From Acholoe squamosa (taxonomy: Eukaryota > Annelida > Polychaeta > Phyllodocida > Polynoidae), in NCBI GenBank assembly GCA_949317995.1, contig OX439038.1, forward strand, positions 35,593,113 to 35,657,112: DNA of 64,000 bases, given 5' to 3'. This document shows positions 11,862 to 19,163 of the stretch, one piece after another. A program made the translations under genes and the position numbers. How positions within the stretch are numbered: position 1 is the first letter of the stretch; each line of letters starts with the position of its first letter. The notes under the pieces are model-generated. The model was not told where the DNA came from and ran no database searches. It saw only the letters and a list, made by a program, of their open reading frames with translations.

Positions 11862-12100
11862 GGACTTCATACCAGGCCCCTGGTCCGCTCCTTATGAGTG
11901 TAGGGGGGGGGGGGTAAACATCAGAGGGATTCCACGACCTATGTAAGGACTTCATACCGGGCCCCTGGCACCCTCTATGTGGGTGTAGGCTGGGGGGTTA
12001 ACATCACAGGTATGATTGGACCTGTGTCGGGACTTCACACCTGGCCCCCCCCCCCCAGTGTAGCAGTAGGGTGGAGATTGGCCGGGAGGGGGGATGGATA
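11862..12100 (+). repeat. Three tandem copies of an 82-bp G/C-run repeat
   Basis: Units begin at about 11864, 11946 and 12028 with GGACTTCATACC or a close variant, followed by GGCCCCTGG and a G-rich run. The third unit is shorter and its start is richer in C. The 82-bp spacing is taken from the unit starts. Confidence 0.7.
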
Positions 12101-12309
12101 GCAGTTCCCTATATCCCATGTTATTTCAACAAATACCTCTGTCCAATGGCAATAAGGTCCACTATAATTTGTACAATTTACACAAACTTTTAATCTGTTT
12201 GGTTTTACATGAAAAATCCATTATTATTCCAGTGTTGTCTATTCATTTTAGAATAGCAGTTTGGGAGTTAATTAGTAGGCATTCTAACATTTTAGCATTT
12301 TATTAATTT

Positions 12310-12990
12310 CCTCTTCAGCGACTTTTTTCTTCGCTAGAGGTAACCGTCAATAAGGAATCTTAAAAGGTTCCGAATCTCCTGTATCTATACTATGCAAAAC
12401 CTTTGTGGTTCGCCCTAAAGGTTCACCAGGTTTAGCAAATGCATTCTTGTATTGCTTCAGCAATTCAAACAGTTCCTTTTTATGGTCAGGATCCTCCAGT
12501 GGGGTTTCATCATATAACTTTCTTAAGTCATCTGAGATATCTCCTGGATCAGTTACTTCCGGGAACTTAAAGTTGCTATCCGTAACCGTTTCTGAAAGAG
12601 TTACGCTTCCAAAAAAACCCTAACTTTCTGTTACTACATGCAAATCTGTATCACGGCTGGTGATATCATAGGAAATAATGTCACAGTGATCCCCTTGTTT
12701 GCCCATTAAGAGACCCCACTTCAGTTTTCCTCGGTATTTACACTTGAAAAACTTCCCTGTGATCTAGGCACAGGTTTCTCTGCAGTGCATTCGGCAGCAT
12801 AATGACCAAGAGTTTGACATCGAAAACATCTTCTCTGAGACTTATCTACTCGAGGGCATCTCAAAGCTTCAGTTAACGGTGTAACCAAGGTCTCCACCAG
12901 ATCCATAGGGGCAGCAGAACCTACCACTGTAGTAGGGTTTAGTGGTTTGGTTACAGATGGTCTGTAAACAATGGGTTTGGTTATACAGTA
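12310..12990 (-). pseudogene. Ty3/gypsy fragment E2: Gag end joined to protease-RT linker
   Basis: The minus strand shows a Gag C-terminus with CX2CX4HX4C (CFRCQTLGHYAAEC near 12800) and the gag stop at 12721-12723. The start of Pol (DITSRDTDLHVVTES) follows, and then DISDDLRKLYDE and [16 protein letters not shown], the linker before RT. Comparison with element D shows that the protease has been deleted. E2 faces E1 and E3, so this locus has been inverted or built from separate insertions. Confidence 0.8.
12686..12730 (-). promoter_or_regulatory. Degenerate -1 frameshift signal, fragment E2
   Basis: GGAAAAC (12730-12724 on the minus strand) is followed by TGA (12723-12721). The stem GGGGTCTC (12717-12710) against GGGATCAC (12693-12686) has one mismatch and a 16-nt loop, so it is weaker than in A, C, D and F. 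Confidence 0.45.
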
Positions 12991-13059
12991 AAATTCCTCG
13001 GGAAAGGCAAAAAAAAATTGTTATAAACAAATTTCGTTGTATCCAAACAAGGCAATTTA

Positions 13060-13696
13060 GACATCCTTAGGCATGCTTAAGAGACAGGCTCAAGAAAGCA
13101 TACAAATCTTTTCGGATTGACTTAGAAAAAAGTGCTCGCTGGCAGAAAGTGGGCTATGATGTGGATTAGAAAATGAGAAAATTCAAAACCGGAGATAGAG
13201 TGCTGAGGTTGCATGAGCCCCTCAGGAATATCAAATTAGCATCCAATTGGGATGGTCCATTCACTATAGCCCGGGTTATTAGTGAATGTACAGTATAATA
13301 ATATCTGACATTGGACGATTCTATAAGTCCAATGTTGCTAGACTAAGAATATGGTCTCGGAGGGAGACCTCCACAGAAATTTATAGTGAACGATTCGATA
13401 AGGTTCTGAATCTGAATCGAATTTCTGACCAGGAGAATAACCCGAAACCCAAAAGAGGGCGGGGCAGACCTAAGAAAGTGTCAAATGGGAATCCACCAAT
13501 GTTAATACAGACTAAGCATGGTGGTGTTAAAAAAGTCTCGGCAGGTGTGGATAAAAATACGAGGAAAGGAATCCTGAAGGCTACAGGATTCCTGGAGAAG
13601 GCTCTTCAAATTATCAGGTCCGGAAAGGAACTATCCAAAGAGGGGGTAGCCGTCCTCTGTAGTCCTCGACTGGCCCAGAGGACTGCAGTGACCTAA
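13060..13696 (+). pseudogene. Ty3/gypsy fragment E3: integrase C-terminus with an AT-hook tail
   Basis: The stretch reads EKSARWQKVGYDVD, KTGDRVLRLHEPL, NWDGPFTIARVISE and, in the next frame, FYKSNVARLRIWSRRE. This is the C-terminal GPY/F region of a Ty3/gypsy integrase and aligns with 19990-20245 in C. The frame then continues (about 13440-13696) with KPKRGRGRPKK, a textbook AT-hook core (RGRP flanked by basic residues) that binds the minor groove of AT-rich DNA. Stops and a frameshift break the integrase part. The tail, of about 95 codons, is intact to its stop. Confidence 0.75.
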
Positions 13697-14465
13697 CCTG
13701 TAAACACAACGAGTGTGATGTCCTGTACCCTAGTTAAATGTTCTGTGTGTATTTGAAAGCCTAAGAACTGACCTGAAAGGTATGTTTGTCGTTGTTGTAT
13801 GATGTACCAGTGAGTAGTGGATGGATTACCCGGTGGATTAGCTTAAGCTTTCCATAAACTCCACACAATTCTCCAGATGAGTTGACAGCATGAGCGATAA
13901 TTACCCGAAACGATCAGTTTGTTTATGTTTTTCGCACTGTGCACGTGGTCTGCCGCGTGACATCATCGGGTCCAGTCTTGGTTGACCTCTCGTGACCCCG
14001 CTTTCGGGTGGGATAATGAAGTCACGGGTCTTGGCGTGTCGCCATATTGCTTTTAGTAGTCGATCGAGGCAGAGTTTTTCGTCCACTCTCTGATTTACTA
14101 CTAAAGGCATTTTCACCTCTAGAGTCAAGTCCCTTGGGAGGCGACTCCGCTCTGTTCGGCCCCTGACGCCGTTAAGTCAGGAAAAGGAGTTAATACCTCC
14201 CAAATTCAATTCCCTCCAGCCATGGCTGAGGAATCCGTAGCTGCGGCGAAGCTATCCGGTGACCCGGATAAGCTGACACCCGGAAAGCCTGAGCTCCCCA
14301 CCCTCGAGGAGTTGTCTCCAGTTACAAAGTTATCAACCATTTACATAATCAATCTGGCGATTTTAGGATGAGAAAAAAAATACATTTTGAGGTTTTCAAA
14401 AACTGTTTAAATTGTAAAAATTGATCAAGTAGAAGCACCACAATGGAGGTGAGGATTTTGAGAAA
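13697..14465. other. Unassigned region upstream of element C, with a short Kozak-started frame
   Basis: No known gene. Positions 14222-14371 give a 49-codon frame, starting in a strong context (AGCCATGG), that reads MAEESVAAAKLSGDPDKLTP. It is Glu/Pro-rich like the start of some retroelement Gag proteins and loses that character after about codon 38. It could be a Gag 5' end cut by rearrangement. Confidence 0.3.
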
Positions 14466-14469
14466 TTAT
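14466..14469. other. Target site duplication TTAT (left), element C
   Basis: TTAT precedes the 5' LTR and recurs at 24631-24634 after the 3' LTR. Confidence 0.85.
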
Positions 14470-14832
14470 TGTAGGGGCCGGCATCGTTGTATATATATTA
14501 GTGCGGTTCATCCGAGAGACGTGTTCGTGTGGTGCTCGTTCCTTCTATGCCAACTAGGTGTCGCTTTGCGATACCTGACTGGTACAAGAGGGGGCAGCAC
14601 CATGCCTCGCGTCCAGCTTCTACTAAGAAGCCGGACGAGCCGCAGAAGGGGACTGGACATAGTCCAGTCAAGACGTCCAACTGTTAACTGCTGAATAGTG
14701 AATAAAGTCCTACCCGAGAGGTAGGGGTATCCGGGGCTTTGCCCAACCCGAACTACTCGTGTTGTGTTGGTATCTTTAGTGATAAGCGAGCCAACGAGCC
14801 ACCCAACATATAAGTCGATACGAACCATTACA
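14470..14832 (+). repeat. 5' LTR of element C
   Basis: Runs from TGTAGGGGC to CCATTACA, 363 bp. A TATA-like GTTGTATATATAT lies near 14485-14500 and AATAAA lies at 14701-14706. The differences from the 3' LTR are all substitutions (for example ACCTGAC against ACCCGAC). Confidence 0.95.
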
Positions 14833-14833
14833 C

Positions 14834-14848
14834 TGGTGCCGTGACCAG
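14834..14848 (+). other. Primer binding site, element C
   Basis: TGGTGCCGTGACCAG, starting one base after the LTR end. The tRNA is not identified. Confidence 0.85.
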
Positions 14849-15319
14849 TTGGTTCGGGGGTGGAGCGCGGCCACATTGGCTGAAAGCCTCGGGAAGCCCG
14901 ATGCGGATCCCTCCAGCCCTGGGCTAGAGGGATTCGAAGAGGATGGTTTCACATCCCAGCATCTGTTGTTAGACTGGAAACCGGGTCAACAACAAATGTT
15001 TAACCCAGAGGGTGTCCAGACTGTCTTCTCGACACCCGGTCTAACAGACGGTGCCACCAGAGATGGAGATGGCATCGTTAAGTTGTATCCGGGTACACCT
15101 CAAATGGTAGCACCGGATACAGGACTGTTTAGGGGGGTATTAAGACCCCCAACTTTGGACTTGAGCGATTGGTCCCGAGTTATAACTAGCAGACGCCAGC
15201 TGGGTCCTATTATACCAGCAGGCTCGGCTAGCAACTTGGGTACCCCAATAGCACAGAGCCCTATGCAGCATACCGCGACCCCCCCCCGGGAGCGATACAA
15301 GAGGGGGCAAACAGGGTAG
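14849..15319 (+). CDS. Leader reading frame before gag, element C
   Basis: An open frame of about 156 codons begins directly after the primer site, with no ATG at its start (TTG), and reads VRGWSAATLAESLGKPDADP, then a Thr/Pro/Gly-rich segment, to a TAG at 15317-15319. The related copy at 51546-51860 shows a similar sequence with breaks. It may be a lost N-terminal extension of Gag joined by a frameshift to the ATG at 15328, or untranslated leader that happens to be open. No domain is recognisable. Confidence 0.4.
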   Translation: MVRGWSAATLAESLGKPDADPSSPGLEGFEEDGFTSQHLLLDWKPGQQQMFNPEGVQTVFSTPGLTDGATRDGDGIVKLYPGTPQMVAPDTGLFRGVLRPPTLDLSDWSRVITSRRQLGPIIPAGSASNLGTPIAQSPMQHTATPPRERYKRGQTG

Positions 15320-15327
15320 CCCCACTA

Positions 15328-17937
15328 ATGACATCATCGGATCATGATAGCGACGATAGTAAAGCTGTAAAGGACCCAATGGTTCCTAAAGCAACCCCGA
15401 AGACTAAGCCTCGGGATGCCAAACCGAGGAGCTCGGAAAGGCATTACCTAGGCCTATCTTTGGACGAAGGCTTGTCTGACTCCATGTTCAACCCTGGAGG
15501 CAGTCGCAAGTCAATATACGGACGTCGGATGGGCCCCGGGTATAAAACTACTTCGGCCTATTTGAAAGCCAAGGAGCAGGTAGAGCTACAGGCTAAGAGG
15601 CAGCATGAAGAATTCATGGCAGCCCAAACGAAGATAGAAGAGGAGACAAAATCTCGGATCGGTAAACTCCGATCCGTTGAACAGGAGGCGATTCTAAAAG
15701 AATCAGACCTCAAATATCGCCTATCTTCTGTAGCCCATCGATTGGAGCGAAAGGAGAAAGACGAGATGGAAAAGGAGAAAAGATTGGCTGAGCTGGAGCT
15801 CGAAGAAACCAATAAACTCAGAGCAATCGAAAAGGCTAGAGCCGAGGAGGTTGCTAAGGCCCGGGATGTAAACAGACTACAATCCGAGTTGCATGCCATG
15901 GAGGAGAAGTTAAAGAAACTTCAGCTCCGCAAAGCGGAGATGGAAGCCAAGTTGATCTCGGAACAGGCCGAGATCCGGAAAGAGACCAATGAATATCAGC
16001 GGTCTCAGAAGGAAAAAGGTGAAAAGTATCGTCTATTAAAGGATACTTTTAAGCGGGAGGCAGTAGCCGCCCAGGAGGAGCGTAACCGAGCTGTTGCAGA
16101 TAACGAGAAGATTCAATCCGAGATCTTATCGGAGAGTGCACAGCTAAGGGAGGAGCAGCGAAATTTCACTACGGATGTAGCTACCCTCACATTAAATAAG
16201 TCTGCTATGGAGAGTTATTTACAGGAGCAAGAGCAGACGAATGCTCCTCCGGCGAGTAAGGATTTAAACCCAAACTCGACGTTTGTTAAACAGGGAGACC
16301 CAGTTTCCTGTTCGACACCTAAGCATCCGCAGTACAATCCTTTTGTCAATGACAATGCAACGCGGAATGTAGATCAGGGGGGAGTTTATATCAGAACCCA
16401 AGATAAGCATGGCAGAACTAGTAGAGTCCGGATAAGTGAGGTCCCTATAGTCCACAACTTAGACCCGGACTATGTACCTCGGGATGCCTCCGACAATAGT
16501 GCGGAAACTAGTGGATTCCACATACATGTGGATCAGACAGAAAATGTCGGATTGGGAGCTGGTAATGACAGCAACCAACAAACTCCACCTAACGATGGCA
16601 GTCAACCGAACCAGCCGTCTGATGGCGGTCACCATGGTACCCAAGGGGGAGACGGTGCTACGGGTAACGCAGGTAGCAATGGTACCTCGGGTACCGGCCC
16701 TAACCAAGGTGGGGGAGGCTATACGAACTACAGTGGTACACAGTGGACGTTTCGACAACCGCCACCACCGCCTCCACCAGGCAATACAAGCTTTGGTGGA
16801 ATGGGAAGCAAACAAACCTTGAACGAAACCAAGGCAATTAAGTGGAGCAAACAACAATGCACTAGATTGATGTATGCCCATAATTCAGCCCGAAGGGTAG
16901 CCGTGATTCCTAAGGAATACGACGGTACTCGGCCATGGAAAGAATGGTTTGAAGATTTCATCGATGTGATGAATTGTAATGGTTGGACCCCATACGAGGC
17001 CAAGCCGCATCTGGTAAGATGCTTGAAAGGCGGGCCGGGTCGCATGGCAGTAGAACAATGGCGGACCTGGTATGGTCTCGTAGGAAGTTTTGAGCAGTTA
17101 GTAGAATCTGCTAGTGGACTACTATGTAACATGGTCAAGGAGGATCCGATGGTCCGCTTTAAGAAACGCACACAAAAGCCTAATGAAGCTTTCAGAGCAT
17201 ATGGTATGGAACTCCATGCCCTGCTAAGCAAGGCCAGGCCCGGTACTGAAAACCAGGACTGGTATATGGACGATTTAATCACACAATTCGTTAAGGGTCT
17301 GAGAGACCGAGACGAGCAAATTGCTGCTAGAGATGCCTGGAAGGAAGGCATAACATTGCACGGTATATTTAATGATATAGATATGGCCGTGAAGAAGCGA
17401 ACCATGTTAGCTGGGGACATACCGAATGCCACGGGCTCGGCTCCCCTAGCATCGGTAGTTCAGCGGTCTGAGGTAGATAATACCTCGGATGATTTTGAAC
17501 TAATTGAAATCGAGCAGGAGGACGGCACCTTTTGTTCGATGCAGCTCAGGAAAAATACTTCAGGTAGGAAATATATTCCGAGGAAGGCGTTTAGTAAATC
17601 GAGGGATTCTAAACCGTCATCCGAGGTCAGGAGTGACCCGAAAGTTGGTGGGAAGGCAATTAAGTCTTCTGACAACGCTGATAAAGCGAAGGGTCAGTCT
17701 CCGGACATGACCAAACTTATGGAGGATATGTGTAAGAAAATTACAGACGCCCTCCAAGCCAGCCGGCAAAGACCCAGAGTGGATCGCCGGACGGTCAAGT
17801 GTTTCAGGTGCCAACGCATGGGACACTACTCATCTGAATGTACCGCTGCTAAGCCGGTAATGGCTGCCTTCTATGAAGCCGAAGATAACGGTGAAGGCGA
17901 AGAGAACGCTACGAGTTCCACTGATGTGGAAAACTAA
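15328..17937 (+). CDS. Gag of element C (869 codons)
   Basis: Starts at ATG 15328, 9 bases after the leader frame, and ends TAA at 17935-17937. Residues about 75-300 form a long charged coiled coil. About 330-500 are Gly/Asn/Gln/Pro-rich with a polyproline run (PPPPPPP). About 505-705 are the retrotransposon capsid region (SARRVAVIPKEYDGTRPWKE, FKKRTQKPNEAFRAYGMEL, FVKGLRDRDEQ). A CX2CX4HX4C knuckle (CFRCQRMGHYSSEC) lies near residue 825. Gag assembles cytoplasmic particles and packages the element RNA. At 869 residues it is longer than most Ty3/gypsy Gags because of the coiled coil. The frame is intact, unlike every other gag here. Confidence 0.92.
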   Translation: MTSSDHDSDDSKAVKDPMVPKATPKTKPRDAKPRSSERHYLGLSLDEGLSDSMFNPGGSRKSIYGRRMGPGYKTTSAYLKAKEQVELQAKRQHEEFMAAQTKIEEETKSRIGKLRSVEQEAILKESDLKYRLSSVAHRLERKEKDEMEKEKRLAELELEETNKLRAIEKARAEEVAKARDVNRLQSELHAMEEKLKKLQLRKAEMEAKLISEQAEIRKETNEYQRSQKEKGEKYRLLKDTFKREAVAAQEERNRAVADNEKIQSEILSESAQLREEQRNFTTDVATLTLNKSAMESYLQEQEQTNAPPASKDLNPNSTFVKQGDPVSCSTPKHPQYNPFVNDNATRNVDQGGVYIRTQDKHGRTSRVRISEVPIVHNLDPDYVPRDASDNSAETSGFHIHVDQTENVGLGAGNDSNQQTPPNDGSQPNQPSDGGHHGTQGGDGATGNAGSNGTSGTGPNQGGGGYTNYSGTQWTFRQPPPPPPPGNTSFGGMGSKQTLNETKAIKWSKQQCTRLMYAHNSARRVAVIPKEYDGTRPWKEWFEDFIDVMNCNGWTPYEAKPHLVRCLKGGPGRMAVEQWRTWYGLVGSFEQLVESASGLLCNMVKEDPMVRFKKRTQKPNEAFRAYGMELHALLSKARPGTENQDWYMDDLITQFVKGLRDRDEQIAARDAWKEGITLHGIFNDIDMAVKKRTMLAGDIPNATGSAPLASVVQRSEVDNTSDDFELIEIEQEDGTFCSMQLRKNTSGRKYIPRKAFSKSRDSKPSSEVRSDPKVGGKAIKSSDNADKAKGQSPDMTKLMEDMCKKITDALQASRQRPRVDRRTVKCFRCQRMGHYSSECTAAKPVMAAFYEAEDNGEGEENATSSTDVEN

Positions 17938-17971
17938 TGGGGGTTGTATCCACGGCATTGGGTATAACCCC
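17928..17971 (+). promoter_or_regulatory. Putative -1 ribosomal frameshift signal, element C gag/pol
   Basis: GGAAAAC (17928-17934) runs directly into the gag stop TAA (17935-17937). After a 5-nt spacer, GGGGTTGTATCC (17940-17951) pairs with GGGTATAACCCC (17960-17971) as 12 bp with two G-U pairs and an 8-nt loop. Pol lies in the -1 frame. An ATG at 17937 overlaps the stop (TAATG), so stop-restart is the alternative. Confidence 0.65.
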
Positions 17972-19163
17972 GGGAGGGAACGAATGCCAAAATGCTTACG
18001 GGGGTAACCCGGTAGAAGATTTTGAATCAAATTCACCTGGAGGCCGGGTGGCTGTGGGTGCGCACCCCTGCACCTCGGCTGGGGCCAGGGACCCTAGTGC
18101 TCATGTGTACGGTGGTGAACATATAGAGGCGAGTGGCCGCACTGGGGGAGAGGAAGGATGGATCAAGGAGTTGATTCGAGTGTGTGGGACACGCCTTCCC
18201 CCAAGTCATCCGTGTCTGGAGTTTTTAAGAGGACTCGGATTGAATCTTGGTGATTCGGGAGACCAGTTTACCAGCAACCCCTCTCCTTTAGGGGGGAGAT
18301 GGTGGTATGTACCCATATCTGTGGAAGGCCGGGTAGGAGAATTCTTGGTGGATACTGGAGCCAGCCACTCCTGTGTGTCCAAAAGATTCTTCGACTCGGT
18401 GGCCGGCAGCCATGAGAATAAAATAAAAGATTTGTTTAGAAACACACCCGTATTGAAATATCCCACTCCCGAGGGACATTTCATATTAGACACCGACGCG
18501 AGGAATGATGCAATCGGGGCGGCTCTCTCTCAGGTCCAGGACGGAGTCGAAGTCCCAATAGCATTTGCTAGCAACACGCTAAGCAAGACCCAGCGTAATT
18601 ATTGTACCACTAAACGGAAACTCCTCGCGGTAGTGCTGTATACGAAGAAGTTTAAGCATTTCCTTTGGGGAAGTGACTTTACTTTACGAACCGACCATTC
18701 GTCTCTTAGGTGGCTCCTTAACTTTAAGGATGCCGAGGGGATGATTGGACGATGGTTAGCTCATCTATCCGAGTTCAGATTAGAGCACAAACAAATAGAG
18801 CACCGGCCCGGTGCTAAACATATCAATGCGGATGCCTTGTCGAGGCTACCCGTCCGAAAGTGCCAGAATGCCACTTGTGAAGACTGCGGGGCCCACAATG
18901 CTGTGGTAGCTCGGTTGATATTTAATTATACCACCCCCCGTATCCCCTGGGAGGAGGCTGTATGTAGCTATCTCGATTGGTCCTCGGAGACCATCAAGAA
19001 GTTCCAACAGTCGGACCCCACCACTGCGCGCATAATGGAATACCTACGGACAGGTATTAAACCGGCGAGGCCGCTAGTATCCCTAGACCGAGTATCAATG
19101 GACCGAGTTGGAGATCCGAGACGGCATACTGTGCAGGTGGAAGACTACTCCCACCAACGGTAG
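17937..19163 (+). pseudogene. Element C Pol, first part: protease fused in frame to RNase H, RT missing
   Basis: After about 130 residues comes the protease core FLVDTGASHSCVSKRFF. Near 18410 (about residue 158) it is joined in frame to the RT-connection and RNase H: NKIKDLFRNTPVLKYPTPEG, FILDTDARNDAIGAALSQ, FASNTLSKTQRNYCTTKR, DHSSLRWLLNF. Compared with D, the protease C-terminus and all RT motifs are gone. In RNase H the usual KREL reads KRKL (18615-18626), replacing the catalytic Glu by Lys, so cleavage activity should be lost. The frame ends at 19163, overlapping the integrase frame, which suggests a 1-nt indel near 19100. Confidence 0.88.

Noticed and set aside
17937..17939. Independent Pol start at the TAATG overlap
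   Set aside because: Only C has this ATG. A, D, E2 and F2 have other bases after the stop but keep the -1 frame and the stem, so frameshifting explains all copies better.
18353..18700. Novel enzyme made by joining protease and RNase H in element C
   Set aside because: The protease is cut after its first third and RNase H lacks its Glu, so this is a deletion product and not a working fusion.
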